This document shows positions 1-8,200 of a stretch of DNA of 48,613 nt, in pieces; the first letter of the stretch is position 1; each line of letters starts with the position of its first letter. The translations under genes were made by a program, and so were the position numbers. Source of the DNA: Companilactobacillus kimchii DSM 13961 = JCM 10707 (GTDB lineage: Bacteria; Bacillota; Bacilli; Lactobacillales; Lactobacillaceae); the NCBI RefSeq assembly GCF_001435445.1, contig NZ_AZDH01000008.1, positions 1-48,613 of the forward strand, given 5' to 3'. The notes under the pieces are model-generated. The model was not told the DNA's origin. It searched no databases and saw only the letters and a program-made list of their open reading frames with translations.

Positions 1-1
1 T

Positions 2-88
2 AAGCTTCAAAGCGTTGATGCCATTGCTCTGTCGCAACAACAAGATATATATTACCCGTTCGGTTACGACGTTGCAACCCTTTTTTAA
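2..88 (+). CDS. C-terminal fragment of an unidentified protein
   Basis: An open frame enters from the left edge and runs 28 codons to a TAA. The visible residues end in YYPFGYDVATLF. The composition looks protein-like, but no start is present and I do not recognise the family. A weak hairpin with arms AACCA and TTGGTT follows at 115-137 and could end the transcript. The alternative is that this frame is open by chance; the fragment is too short to exclude that. Confidence 0.4.
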   Translation, partial: KLQSVDAIALSQQQDIYYPFGYDVATLF

Positions 89-237
89 TTATTTTTTTGC
101 TTTTATATTAATTAACCAGAAAAAAATTGGTTTCTTCCTATTAGTTAATGAATATGCTTCGATATGATTTTTATGTCTATCACTATACCACGATCAATAA
201 ACATGTCCATTGACTTTGTGTCTTCCCCATAAACAAA

Positions 238-275
238 GAAAAAGCCTACTCTTCCATAAGGAAAAGTAAGGCAAT
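238..275 (-). terminator. Terminator of the YeiH-type exporter gene
   Basis: Read on the minus strand just after the stop at 276, a hairpin with arms GCCTTACTTTTCC and GGAAGAGTAGGC around a TTAT loop is followed by a T run. This is a clear intrinsic terminator. Confidence 0.75.
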
Positions 276-1295
276 TTAAAAGAACATTTTGCTAACTACA
301 ATTGTAAAAGTCAGTAAAACCACTGATGCAGATAAAGCGGCCAAGACTGCATTACGTCCACTACTCAAAAAGGCTTTGAAATTAACACTCATCCCTAGAG
401 CAGCCATTGCCATCCCCAGAACTAAATAAGCTAATTTGACTAACAGATTCAATAAGCCACTAGACATGGGAACAAAGGTACCAATAACACTAGCCAACAA
501 AAATCCTGCCATAAACCAAGGTATCGGTAATTTACCTTTTTCACCTTCATTAGTTTTATCTTGATGCTGATACCAAATACCTATTATCAAAGCAGCTGGT
601 GCTAATAGTAATACTCGAGATAATTTGGTAATGATTGCAGCACTTAGACTAACTGGCCCGCCGGCGCTACCTGTTGCAATTGCATGTGCTATTTCATGTA
701 GCGAACCTCCGGCCATAACTCCAAACTGCATTGATGTCATATGCAACAATGGCTTAATAGCAATTTCGATTAAAGTAAAGACTGTTCCTAAGATGGCAAC
801 AATTGCTACAGCTAATACTTCATCATTATGTTTATCAGCTTCTTGATCTTTGGAAACTTTGATTTGTGGTGAAATACCCATTACGGCCGCTGCTCCACAG
901 ATACTAGTCCCACTAGCAGTCAAAATAGCCAATCGTTTACTAACTCCGAACTTTCTAGCAATGTTATAGGTTAAGACAACCATTCCGCTAACGATCACTA
1001 TTGCAAAAAGAATTGTTTTCACTCCCGCGTGGGCTAAGTCAATCAAATTCAATTTGAAACCTAACAAGATGATTCCTAATCGAAGGAATTTGTTAGAAAT
1101 AAAGCCTATTCCACTCTCAGCTTTTTGAACAGCCGGACGATAAAGTTGAAACAACATCCCTAGTATCAGCGAAAGTACTAACGCACCAATCACTGTTAAA
1201 TATGGCAAGCCACCTAAGAAGCTACCAACAATCGAACACAATAAGGTCATAAAGAATGCATAATAGAAGCTTTTTTCAAAAAATTTTAAATACAT
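276..1295 (-). CDS. YeiH family putative sulfate exporter
   Basis: A 339-residue integral membrane protein with about ten hydrophobic segments. Two regions typical of the YeiH/UPF0324 family (PF03601) are visible: TASGTSICGAAAVMG near residues 125-140 and GGSLHEIAHAIATG near 195-210. Family members are annotated as putative sulfate exporters, but the substrate is not firmly known. The ATG is preceded by GGAGG eight bases upstream on the minus strand. It is divergent from a LysR regulator across 100 bp, a common pairing in which the regulator controls the transporter. Length is normal for the family. The assignment to the family is firm; the transported compound is not. Confidence 0.9.
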   Translation of the reverse strand: MYLKFFEKSFYYAFFMTLLCSIVGSFLGGLPYLTVIGALVLSLILGMLFQLYRPAVQKAESGIGFISNKFLRLGIILLGFKLNLIDLAHAGVKTILFAIVIVSGMVVLTYNIARKFGVSKRLAILTASGTSICGAAAVMGISPQIKVSKDQEADKHNDEVLAVAIVAILGTVFTLIEIAIKPLLHMTSMQFGVMAGGSLHEIAHAIATGSAGGPVSLSAAIITKLSRVLLLAPAALIIGIWYQHQDKTNEGEKGKLPIPWFMAGFLLASVIGTFVPMSSGLLNLLVKLAYLVLGMAMAALGMSVNFKAFLSSGRNAVLAALSASVVLLTFTIVVSKMFF

Positions 1296-1335
1296 AAGTT
1301 AATCCTCCCTGTTTAAGAGGATAATATAGTATTGT

Positions 1336-1380
1336 CATAAGTAAAAATTAGTATTTATTACTTTTACATAAGCAAAATTT
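1336..1380. promoter_or_regulatory. Candidate LysR operator between exporter and regulator
   Basis: Two near-identical direct repeats, CATAAGTAAAAATT at 1336 and CATAAGCAAAATTT at 1367, lie 31 bp apart, about three helical turns. An imperfect inverted repeat AAGTAA...TTACTT spans 1339-1363. The position between divergent genes suits a LysR-type binding region. Inference from pattern only. Confidence 0.5.
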
Positions 1381-1395
1381 ATCATAGGAGCAATT

Positions 1396-2265
1396 ATGTT
1401 AGATAAACGTTATCAAACCCTAGTTGTTTTGGCCGATACCAACTCTTTTACCAAGACAGCTCAAGAATTATTTATTACTCAACCAGCTGTTTCTCAACAA
1501 ATAACTTCACTTGAAAATGAACTAAATCTTTCTTTAGTCGTTCGTGATCATAATCGTATCCACTTAACCGATATCGGTCAAAAATTGGCTGGTTACGCTA
1601 AACAGGTTGAATTTGAAAGTCAAAAAGTTCTCAATTCTTTAAAAACCCCCGCCAAATTCAATATGGGGTGTACTCTTTCACTTAGCTCAACACTACTACC
1701 AAGATTCTTAAATCACTTAACCGATAAAATCCAAATTTCTACTACCGAGATTAAGAATACCGACCATATCCTACAAAATATCCGTGATGGCAAAATTGAT
1801 TTCGGCTTAGTTGAGGGAAACTTTGATACCGATGAATTTGATTCTTTCTTCTTGCAAAAGGAAAACTTCGTCTGTATCTCCCACCAACAACTTGATATCT
1901 CAACTATCGAGGATGTCTTCAACCAGACCCTATTGATCAGAGAACCTGGTTCCGGTAGTCGCAATATTTTCGAAAATTGGTTAGCTACTCAAAACTACAA
2001 GATTGGCAACTTCAATAAAGTAATGGAAATTGCCAGCCCTAATACCATCATCGAATTGCTCAAGCAGATTCCCGGTATTACTTTCATATATGAATCACTT
2101 GTCGCTGATGATATTAAAAATGGGCAATTAAAAAAACTAGATTTTCCAGGATTCAAAATTGAACATCCCATTAATCTAGTTTTTCTCAAAAATTCTTATT
2201 TTAAAAATACTTATCAGGAGTTAACTGCTTCATTTCTTCAAGAAACGAATTCTACTACTTACTGA
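1396..2265 (+). CDS. LysR family transcriptional regulator (CysL-like position)
   Basis: A 289-residue LysR-type regulator. The N-terminal winged helix-turn-helix covers about residues 1-60, with the motif [20 protein letters not shown], and a periplasmic-binding-like effector domain follows from about residue 90. The start ATG has AGGAG seven bases upstream. It is divergent from the YeiH-type exporter, so it most likely controls that gene and itself. Comparable pairs in Firmicutes include regulators of sulfur metabolism, but nothing in the sequence fixes the effector. Its 3' end overlaps the convergent cyclophilin gene by 11 bp, so neither gene has its own terminator in between. Confidence 0.88.
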   Translation: MLDKRYQTLVVLADTNSFTKTAQELFITQPAVSQQITSLENELNLSLVVRDHNRIHLTDIGQKLAGYAKQVEFESQKVLNSLKTPAKFNMGCTLSLSSTLLPRFLNHLTDKIQISTTEIKNTDHILQNIRDGKIDFGLVEGNFDTDEFDSFFLQKENFVCISHQQLDISTIEDVFNQTLLIREPGSGSRNIFENWLATQNYKIGNFNKVMEIASPNTIIELLKQIPGITFIYESLVADDIKNGQLKKLDFPGFKIEHPINLVFLKNSYFKNTYQELTASFLQETNSTTY

Positions 2266-2839
2266 TTTCAACGCTTTCCATAACGATGTCTTCTTTAGGT
2301 TTATCATTACCATCACGTTTAGCACGACTGATCTCTTGAACAACATCCATACCTTCAATAACTTGTCCAAAGACTGTGTGACGATGATCTAACCAAGGTG
2401 TACCACCATTCTTATAAGCAGCGATGATTTCCTCAGGGTAACCAGCGCCAGCCATTTCTTTAACCATACGTTTAGGCATATTTTCGTTTGAAACAATAAA
2501 GAATTGACTACCGTTAGTATTAGGACCGGCATTAGCCATTGATAGAGCACCCGTTAGGTTGTATAGTTGGTCACTAAATTCATCCTCAAAACTCTTACCA
2601 TAAATACTTTCACCACCAGCACCAGTACCAGTTGGATCTCCACCTTGAATCATGAAGTCAGGAATAACACGATGGAAGATAATTCCATTATAGTAACCCT
2701 TTTGAGCCAACTCGATAAAGTTCTTAACCGTCTTAGGAACCAGTTCATCAAATAGTTGAACCTTGATTACTCCGTGATTTGTTTTAATTGTTGCCACACT
2801 ACCTGTAGCATTTTCTAAATCCAATTGTGGATATGTCAT
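2255..2839 (-). CDS. Peptidyl-prolyl cis-trans isomerase, cyclophilin type
   Basis: A 194-residue cyclophilin that catalyses cis-trans isomerisation of prolyl bonds during protein folding. The family signature is visible: [20 protein letters not shown] near residues 50-70, with the catalytic Arg in FHR, and later GSQFFIV and [14 protein letters not shown]. There is no signal peptide or lipobox, so it is the cytoplasmic type, in contrast to secreted PrsA-like foldases. It includes a short insert around [16 protein letters not shown], seen in Gram-positive homologues. It is monocistronic and convergent with the LysR gene. Confidence 0.94.
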   Translation of the reverse strand: MTYPQLDLENATGSVATIKTNHGVIKVQLFDELVPKTVKNFIELAQKGYYNGIIFHRVIPDFMIQGGDPTGTGAGGESIYGKSFEDEFSDQLYNLTGALSMANAGPNTNGSQFFIVSNENMPKRMVKEMAGAGYPEEIIAAYKNGGTPWLDHRHTVFGQVIEGMDVVQEISRAKRDGNDKPKEDIVMESVEISK

Positions 2840-2960
2840 ATTATTGTTTCCCTTCTATTTATCTAATCTAAGTAAATCTACTTTACCATACTAAATCAAA
2901 GTACAGGTGGTAACTGACTTTATTTTGTTACACTAACTAAAAAGGTTAACGGAGGTATAT

Positions 2961-3320
2961 ATGAAGAAGAAAGACATCACCCAAATGGCATTTCGAGATC
3001 TCTACCCACTTTATGTTCAAAAAGTTGAGCGCAAAGGTCATTCACAATCCGAAGTCAACCAGATAATCTATTGGTTAACTGGTTATAACGATCAATCATT
3101 GTCGGAACAAATTGAAACAGGTGCGACCCTAGCAAATTTTTTCCAAAACGCTCCACACATAAACGAAAATACCGCTTTAATCAAAGGAACCATCTTCGGC
3201 ATCCACGTTGAAAATATCCAAGATCCTTTAGTTCAAGAGATTCGCTATCTGGACAAATTGGTCGATGAGCTGGCCCACAATAAAACTATGGAACAAATTT
3301 TACGCAGTGAAATATCTTAA
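2961..3320 (+). CDS. DUF2200 family protein
   Basis: A 119-residue soluble protein matching the DUF2200 family: an N-terminal MAFRDLYPLYVQKVERKG block and a WLTGY motif near residue 45, followed by an AxNFFQNAP-type segment and a conserved KGTIFGIHVENI. The family is small, cytoplasmic and of unknown biochemical function. A strong GGAGGT precedes the ATG. The gene stands alone and its stop overlaps the convergent XRE gene by four bases. The family call is good; no role can be given. Confidence 0.85.
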   Translation: MKKKDITQMAFRDLYPLYVQKVERKGHSQSEVNQIIYWLTGYNDQSLSEQIETGATLANFFQNAPHINENTALIKGTIFGIHVENIQDPLVQEIRYLDKLVDELAHNKTMEQILRSEIS

Positions 3321-3766
3321 TTCCGTTTACGTAATTTTTTAAATAGGTAGTTAAATCCACTAATCAATCCCATTAGTAAGAATAGATAACCTATGGGAAT
3401 CAAAAAGAATGGTTCATGTAAAACGCCGTTACTATCCAGTGAGGAACCAATTATCTTAAATAATAAGAAGCAACCCATTCCAGTTAAAGTCATAATTATT
3501 GTTACATATAGATTGATACGCATTTTTCTAGTCTCACTACTATCATTCATTAATTTTGTCGTCATTGTTGAATCACCTAAGATTAATTGGTCTAAAGATA
3601 ATTGGAACGTTTTAGCAATCATAACGACCATTTCCAAATCAGGTAGGTTACGATTATTCTCCCAACCGGAAATTGTTTGTCGTGAAACATTTAACTTCTG
3701 GGCTAGTTGTTCTTGAGTTAATTTCCTACTAGTGCGTAACTTTTTTACCTGCGATCCAAAGTCCAT
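3317..3766 (-). CDS. XRE family regulator with membrane anchor
   Basis: I place the start at the ATG at 3766 (149 residues) because AGGGGG lies seven bases upstream. A longer reading from 3787 would place the ribosome binding site inside the gene. Residues 1-60 form a Cro/CI-type helix-turn-helix with RKLTQEQLAQKLNVSRQTIS as the recognition region. After a polar linker come two hydrophobic segments (about 85-108 and 118-140) and a basic tail ending KKLRKRN. Membrane-tethered XRE proteins of this shape are common in lactobacilli and are thought to sense envelope conditions; the target is unknown. A perfect 12-bp palindrome, TTGATATATCAA at 3838-3849, upstream may be its operator. Confidence 0.85.
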   Translation of the reverse strand: MDFGSQVKKLRTSRKLTQEQLAQKLNVSRQTISGWENNRNLPDLEMVVMIAKTFQLSLDQLILGDSTMTTKLMNDSSETRKMRINLYVTIIMTLTGMGCFLLFKIIGSSLDSNGVLHEPFFLIPIGYLFLLMGLISGFNYLFKKLRKRN

Positions 3767-3837
3767 CACTCGGCCCCCTTTTTCCATTAGTTATACCGAT
3801 ATAGTGGCAGAATTGAAAGCTTGAGTTACAAGCATCC

Positions 3838-3849
3838 TTGATATATCAA
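3838..3849. promoter_or_regulatory. Perfect 12-bp palindrome between XRE gene and orphan
   Basis: TTGATATATCAA reads the same on both strands and sits in the divergent region between 3766 and 3954. XRE regulators often bind such short dyads and autoregulate, so this is a plausible operator. No second copy is seen nearby. Confidence 0.3.
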
Positions 3850-3953
3850 TATTTATAATTCAATATTTACGATCCGTATACTCATCTATAAACATAACTA
3901 ATTCTGTGTTATCTTGTATATCCAATGAAATCCAAAGACTGAGGGTACAAATT

Positions 3954-4205
3954 TTGATCACAGAAAATATTCAAGACTACACTTTAGGAAAAGAAGAACC
4001 TACATTAGATATCTCCATTACAGGAAACAGTAACATTGATTATTCCCACGATGACTTAAAGATTGCAGCCGCAATTAAGTTAATCGAATCTTGCGACAAT
4101 CTGAACTTTACCTTACAAACTGGAGAACACGAATTATACAAGGAATTGTCCGACAAACTGTACGTCGCAGTTGAAGATTTTGTTCCCAAGAGTTACTTAA
4201 GCTAA
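3954..4205 (+). CDS. Small acidic orphan protein
   Basis: I choose the TTG at 3954 because GAGG lies nine bases upstream at 3941-3944. The open frame continues further up to a GTG at 3906, but without a ribosome binding site. The resulting 83-residue protein is acidic, has no membrane segment or signal peptide and starts MITENIQDYTLGKEEP. I do not recognise it. It is divergent from the membrane-linked XRE regulator and followed at once by a terminator, so it is a single-gene unit. A real gene is supported by the ribosome binding site, the terminator and the amino-acid composition. Confidence 0.6.
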   Translation: MITENIQDYTLGKEEPTLDISITGNSNIDYSHDDLKIAAAIKLIESCDNLNFTLQTGEHELYKELSDKLYVAVEDFVPKSYLS

Positions 4206-4210
4206 TAAAG

Positions 4211-4248
4211 AGACAGCCTACCCAATCGGTTTAGCTGTCTTTTTGTTT
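4211..4248 (+). terminator. Terminator after the small orphan
   Basis: AGACAGCCTA and TTAGCTGTCT form a stem directly followed by TTTTTGTTT. It separates the orphan from the MscS gene. Confidence 0.8.
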
Positions 4249-4291
4249 ATGCTATCATTATTTCAGCTACTTTTTGAAAGGAACTGAAATT

Positions 4292-5134
4292 TTGAATACA
4301 TCCCTTAACTTAAATACTCTTATTAAAAAAGTTTTTCTGAAAGTCGATTGGGAGTCGCTATTACAACATGTTGTCTCGGTCGTTTTCCAATTAATCTTAT
4401 TAACAGTTGTCTTACTTTTGATCAATTGGATCGGTAAGAAAATCATTCGTCATATCTTTAAAACCGGACTGCGTAATTATAAGCGTGGTATCTCACCAAA
4501 GAAATTAGACACCATTTACACTTTAGTTCTCAACATTTTTAAATATATCCTGATGTTCTTCTGGATCTACGCTTTATTATCAGCCATTGGAATTCCTGTT
4601 GGCACGTTAATTGCCGGTGCCGGAATCTTCAGTTTGGCTATTGGCCTTGGTGCTCAAGGATTCGTTTCCGATATGGTCAATGGCTTCTTCATTCTTTTAG
4701 AACAGCAGATCAGCGTGGGCGATACAATTACGGTCAATAGCGTTGAAGGCCAAGTCACTTATGTTGGTATTCGAACAACTCAAATTCAAAGTGTTGATGG
4801 AACGTTAAACTATATTCCTAATCGAAATATTACCGTCGTCAGCAATAAATCTCGTAATAATATGCAGGCTTTGATGGAAATTCCTGTTTCTAGTGCTGCT
4901 CCTTTTGAGGAAATCACTAAAATCATTAATCAGATCAATCAGGATCTGGATTTGAAGAAATTGCAGATTACTAAAAAGCCTTATATTGTTGGATTCTCTA
5001 ATCAACCTGATGGCACTTTGGTTATTCAGGTCGCTACTTATACTAAACCGGGTGCTCAATTCCATGTTAAGAATGTTTTATTGGAGAAATATCTTTCTGG
5101 TATTACTGGTGCTGGGATTGATTTGCCTAAATAA
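4292..5134 (+). CDS. MscS family mechanosensitive channel
   Basis: The start is most likely the TTG at 4292, with AAAGGA about nine bases upstream; the longer reading from 4274 would overlap that site. The 280-residue protein has a hydrophobic segment near residues 25-50, a second near 80-105, and the pore-lining region with GTLIAGAGIFSLAIGLGAQG followed by FVSDMVNGFFILLEQQISVGD, the typical MscS beta-domain entry. It would open under membrane tension and release solutes on hypo-osmotic shock. Length and layout match the small-conductance family (YkuT-like). It is a single gene between two terminators. Confidence 0.92.
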   Translation: MNTSLNLNTLIKKVFLKVDWESLLQHVVSVVFQLILLTVVLLLINWIGKKIIRHIFKTGLRNYKRGISPKKLDTIYTLVLNIFKYILMFFWIYALLSAIGIPVGTLIAGAGIFSLAIGLGAQGFVSDMVNGFFILLEQQISVGDTITVNSVEGQVTYVGIRTTQIQSVDGTLNYIPNRNITVVSNKSRNNMQALMEIPVSSAAPFEEITKIINQINQDLDLKKLQITKKPYIVGFSNQPDGTLVIQVATYTKPGAQFHVKNVLLEKYLSGITGAGIDLPK

Positions 5135-5138
5135 ATTA

Positions 5139-5186
5139 AAAACCGCTAGACTTCCTTTTTTCGGAGGGAGTTTAGCGGTTTTTTTG
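5139..5186. terminator. Bidirectional terminator between MscS and element A
   Basis: AAAACCGCTAGACTTCC pairs with GGAGGGAGTTTAGCGGTTTT around a T-rich loop, with T runs usable from both strands. It can also end the minus-strand aldo/keto reductase transcript after element A. Confidence 0.85.
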
Positions 5187-5199
5187 ATGTTCTTATTTA

Positions 5200-5353
5200 G
5201 ATAACTATTGTTCTATGTTTTATAGTGAAAACGCGTTCCACAAGGGCAACCTCTTCCGGTTTGCTACAGTCCTGGAATTGCCCGCACAGTACGCGGGCGA
5301 TTCCAGGACTTAGGCAAATCCTCGGAGGCTAGGCGCCCTTGTTCCACGCTCTA
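5200..5353 (-). repeat. Stop-codon-linked structured element, full copy A
   Basis: In minus-strand sense the element begins at the stop codon of the aldo/keto reductase gene (TAG then AGCG). The outer helix pairs 5233-5236 and 5240-5247 with 5346-5349 and 5335-5342, leaving a symmetrical 3x3 internal loop. An inner stem involves GGTTTGC and GCAAATCC. The apical hairpin at 5268-5310 has 18 pairs and a 7-nt loop. The distal end carries the conserved tail near AACAATAGTTAT. Full copies B and C and reduced copies at 9611 and 9750 share this order. No open frame fits. See findings. Confidence 0.85.
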
Positions 5354-6304
5354 AGGCAAGTCATTGCCGGCAGCAAAGTATACGTCGTACCACTCTTGTT
5401 TAGTAAGTTCTACATCGGCACCTTTTGCACTATCTACTACGTGTTCTGGATTCATTGTTCCTATCAACACTTGAATTCCTGCTGGGTGTCTTAAGATCCA
5501 TGCTACTGCTATGGCATTCTTGCTTACTCCATATTTATCTGCTAATTCTTGTAACTTAGCATTCAATTCTGGGAATTTGTCGCTACCTATGAATGTTCCT
5601 TCGAACATCCCATATTGGAATGGTGACCATGCTTGTATTGTTGTTCCCATTCTTCTGGAGAATTCTAATAGTCCTCCATCGTGATTTATAGAACGGGCAT
5701 CGGTCATATTTGTGTGCATTCCGTAATCAATCATTCCTGTGTGAGCAATACTAAATTGTAATTGGTTGATCAATAACTTCTGGTCAACGGCTTCTTGCAA
5801 CATTTGGAATTGTTGGGGATTGAAATTGGATACACCGAAGTGTCTTACTTTTCCGTCTCTTTGCAATTCATCAAAGGCTTCAGCTACTTCTTCCGGTTCC
5901 ATCAATGGATCTGGACGATGCAATAGGAATGAATCTAGATAATCGATTTGCATTCTATCAAGAATTCCATCAACAGCTTCAATAATATGCTTCTTTGAGA
6001 AATCATATCTTTTACCAAAAACAAAACTTCCATGACTACGGGCTGGATCAAAAACAATTCCACCTTTTGATTGAATGTAGACATCATCACGTGAGATGTT
6101 TGCTTCTTTCATAGCTTGTCCGAAAACTTTTTCAGAATTGCCCATACCATAGATATCGGCTGAATCAATATAGTTAATACCACTATCAACAGCGGCCTCA
6201 AGTGTTTTAGCTGCATCTTTAGCTGATAAAGCTTCCATGCGCATTATTCCTAATGCAACGGCTGAAGCTTTCCAATTTGTGTTACCAATATTTAGTTGTT
6301 TCAT
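5351..6304 (-). CDS. Aldo/keto reductase (YdhF-like)
   Basis: A 317-residue NADPH-dependent oxidoreductase of the aldo/keto reductase superfamily. The catalytic tetrad parts are visible: Asp and Tyr in YIDSADIYGMG, Lys in YIQSKGG and His in LLHRPDP. The nucleotide-binding end carries SKNAIAVAWILRHP and IGTMNPEH. It resembles the YdhF group, which reduces small carbonyl compounds. It lies 82 bp downstream of the epimerase/reductase gene on the same strand, but that gap holds its own MerR-type promoter, so the two may be expressed separately. The stop codon is immediately followed by element A. Confidence 0.92.
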   Translation of the reverse strand: MKQLNIGNTNWKASAVALGIMRMEALSAKDAAKTLEAAVDSGINYIDSADIYGMGNSEKVFGQAMKEANISRDDVYIQSKGGIVFDPARSHGSFVFGKRYDFSKKHIIEAVDGILDRMQIDYLDSFLLHRPDPLMEPEEVAEAFDELQRDGKVRHFGVSNFNPQQFQMLQEAVDQKLLINQLQFSIAHTGMIDYGMHTNMTDARSINHDGGLLEFSRRMGTTIQAWSPFQYGMFEGTFIGSDKFPELNAKLQELADKYGVSKNAIAVAWILRHPAGIQVLIGTMNPEHVVDSAKGADVELTKQEWYDVYFAAGNDLP

Positions 6305-6341
6305 AAGTTTTTAAGTTCCTTTCGTTTTTCTCAACGATTTA

Positions 6342-6372
6342 ACAATAGTACTTAGAGTGTGGTCTAGGTCAA
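6342..6372 (-). promoter_or_regulatory. MerR-type promoter and operator for the aldo/keto reductase
   Basis: On the minus strand TTGACC (6367-6372) and TATTGT (6342-6347) are separated by 19 bp, the long spacer typical of MerR-controlled promoters. The spacer holds an imperfect dyad, CCTAGA...TCTAAG (6351-6368), close to the motif I associate with AdhR/NmlR-like aldehyde-responsive MerR proteins. No MerR gene is present in this window. Confidence 0.6.
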
Positions 6373-6386
6373 TTGTTTTTTCAAAA

Positions 6387-7391
6387 TTATTTATCAAGTC
6401 CTAATTTAATCAAAGTTTTAGCTGCATCCATGACTGTTTCTTCTGGTTTATGTTGTGTCCAGCCCAAATCATTTTCCGCAGCGGCAGTCGTATGACGATA
6501 TTTACGATCCAACATTGGTACTAATGCACGCAAGCTAGGAACGAAGCGCGCTAATAATTTAGTCACTGTATTAGGCATCATTCTGATTTTAATTTTTTTA
6601 TATGGGAAATTAGTCTGATAAATCTTTTCTACATCTTCCATCTGTAATACTTGAGAAGCAGCTAGGTATCTTTTTCCAATAGCAACGGGATTCTCAAAGG
6701 CTAATCGGTGCAGCCTGGCTAAATCTCTAACATCCGAAATTTCTAACGGAACATGTGGTGTCATTGGCAATCCGCTTAACATTTGTAACAGAATTCGATT
6801 AGAACTGACCGCTTTATCTGACAAAACAGGACCAAAGATTGCACCTGGAAGTACTGTTGTCAATTCCATACCCTCTTCTTTGGCATATTCCCAAGCAGCT
6901 TTCTCAGACTCAACCTTTGAAATACGATAAGGATCTAAATCTGGATTCTTAACATCCGTCCAAAAACTCTCATCCAAAACGGTGGTACTACCACTTTCAG
7001 GAGTAGATGCTGCCTGTGAACTAGTCATTACTACTCGCTTAACGCCAGCTTCTTTAGCTGCTTTTAGAACTGTAAGTGTTCCATTCTTGGCAACATTAAC
7101 CAGTTCTTCAACCGTTTGAGTTCCATTCCCCATTGGTGAAGCTACGTGGATCACGCCATCAGCACCTTTAATACTTTCTACCCAATTCTTGTCACTAGTT
7201 AGATCAGCTTCAAAAAAACTAAGATTCTTCATTTCATCCTTGGAAACGGCTCCAGCAATTTCTTTTTCTAGACGATCTGCCTTCTTCATTGACCGCACGC
7301 TGGTACTGACCTCATATCCTGCATTGAGAAAATCGACGATCACCCATCCTGCGACGAATCCTGTACCACCTGTTACAACTACTTTTTTCAT
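6387..7391 (-). CDS. NAD(P)-dependent epimerase/reductase (extended SDR)
   Basis: A 334-residue extended short-chain dehydrogenase. The Rossmann motif VTGGTGFVAGWV is at residues 5-16. Arg33 and neighbours (SVRSMKK) suggest NADP preference. The active site has Ser in VMTSSQA and a Y-x3-K as YRISK near residue 157. The layout resembles dihydroflavonol 4-reductase-like and methylglyoxal or aldehyde reductases of lactic acid bacteria; the substrate is not determined. It is divergent from a TetR regulator with palindromic operators in between, which makes it the likely TetR target. The aldo/keto reductase follows downstream. Confidence 0.88.
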   Translation of the reverse strand: MKKVVVTGGTGFVAGWVIVDFLNAGYEVSTSVRSMKKADRLEKEIAGAVSKDEMKNLSFFEADLTSDKNWVESIKGADGVIHVASPMGNGTQTVEELVNVAKNGTLTVLKAAKEAGVKRVVMTSSQAASTPESGSTTVLDESFWTDVKNPDLDPYRISKVESEKAAWEYAKEEGMELTTVLPGAIFGPVLSDKAVSSNRILLQMLSGLPMTPHVPLEISDVRDLARLHRLAFENPVAIGKRYLAASQVLQMEDVEKIYQTNFPYKKIKIRMMPNTVTKLLARFVPSLRALVPMLDRKYRHTTAAAENDLGWTQHKPEETVMDAAKTLIKLGLDK

Positions 7392-7404
7392 AATTTATGT
7401 CCTC

Positions 7405-7444
7405 TGTCTATTTAATTTAGACAAATAATACTATCAAGTGTCTA
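7405..7444. promoter_or_regulatory. TetR operator region
   Basis: A 19-bp dyad, TGTCTATTTAATTTAGACA (7405-7423), is followed by a third half site TGTCTA at 7439-7444 facing TAGACA at 7418. It lies between the epimerase/reductase and the divergent TetR gene, close to both starts, as expected for an autoregulated repressor. Confidence 0.65.
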
Positions 7445-7488
7445 TATTGTCAAATAAATGATATAATTATTTTTGGAGGTATTATTGC

Positions 7489-8130
7489 ATGACACCAAAA
7501 GAAGAACTAATTATCAAATTTAATCATATTATTCTCATACAAGGATTCGATAATTTTTCAATGGTAGATTTAGCAAAAATGGCCGGTATTAGTCGTGCTA
7601 AACTCTATATCTACTTTAAAAATAAAGATGAAATCGTCCAATCGGTCGTTCAACGACACTTAGAATTTCTACAAAAAAATCCCATCCCCACAAAAATTGA
7701 AGATGAGAATCTACTGCCAACTATTTTGAATTCCCTCTTATTAATGGGATCAACCACTGAATTATTCAAAACTGAATTAAAACAAACTTATCCACAAATG
7801 TATCGTCAATTCAGTCACGGTTACGAAGAATACTTTCAGGCCTTGGAAAAATATTATCAGATTGCCCAACAGCAACAATTAATCATTAATGATGTTTCCG
7901 CAGAATTCTTGCTCTTCCAAAATCAAATCAATATTCATGGAATTTTAGATAATGTTAGAGTTAACCAGATAAGTTTGGAAAAAGGAGAACAGTACTTAAA
8001 AGAGTATTTTATTTATCAGATTCACTCCCTATTAGTTAAGCCCGAAGTAGTGATATCTGATCAAATTAAAACCTTCGCTCATACAATCATTAATGAGTAT
8101 TATGATACGTATGCACAAATTAATAACTAG
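7489..8130 (+). CDS. TetR family transcriptional regulator
   Basis: A 213-residue repressor. The N-terminal helix-turn-helix is typical: GFDNFSMVDLAKMAGISRAK followed by LYIYFKNKDEIVQSVV (about residues 18-58). The C-terminal helical ligand-binding part is unspecific. GGAGGT precedes the ATG by eight bases. It is divergent from the NAD(P)-dependent epimerase/reductase, with TGTCTA/TAGACA dyads between them. The simplest reading is ligand-relieved repression of that reductase, possibly in response to a toxic carbonyl compound. Confidence 0.9.
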   Translation: MTPKEELIIKFNHIILIQGFDNFSMVDLAKMAGISRAKLYIYFKNKDEIVQSVVQRHLEFLQKNPIPTKIEDENLLPTILNSLLLMGSTTELFKTELKQTYPQMYRQFSHGYEEYFQALEKYYQIAQQQQLIINDVSAEFLLFQNQINIHGILDNVRVNQISLEKGEQYLKEYFIYQIHSLLVKPEVVISDQIKTFAHTIINEYYDTYAQINN

Positions 8131-8200
8131 TCCATTTGGTTTCAATTATTAAACCAGTTATAATTAAGATATTAATAACCATAAAGGGAGCGATTTAATA

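Noticed and set aside
5222-5240. Cre-like site TGAAAACGCGTTCCA in copy A (and a similar one in copy B) as a CcpA operator
   Set aside because: It misses the cre consensus at two positions, lies in a 3' UTR far from any start, and is fully explained as the outer helix of the repeated element.
5200-5353. Element A as a miniature inverted-repeat transposable element
   Set aside because: I see no target-site duplication or clear terminal inverted repeats outside the stem, and the strict sense placement after stop codons is not typical of such elements. A mobile origin is still possible.
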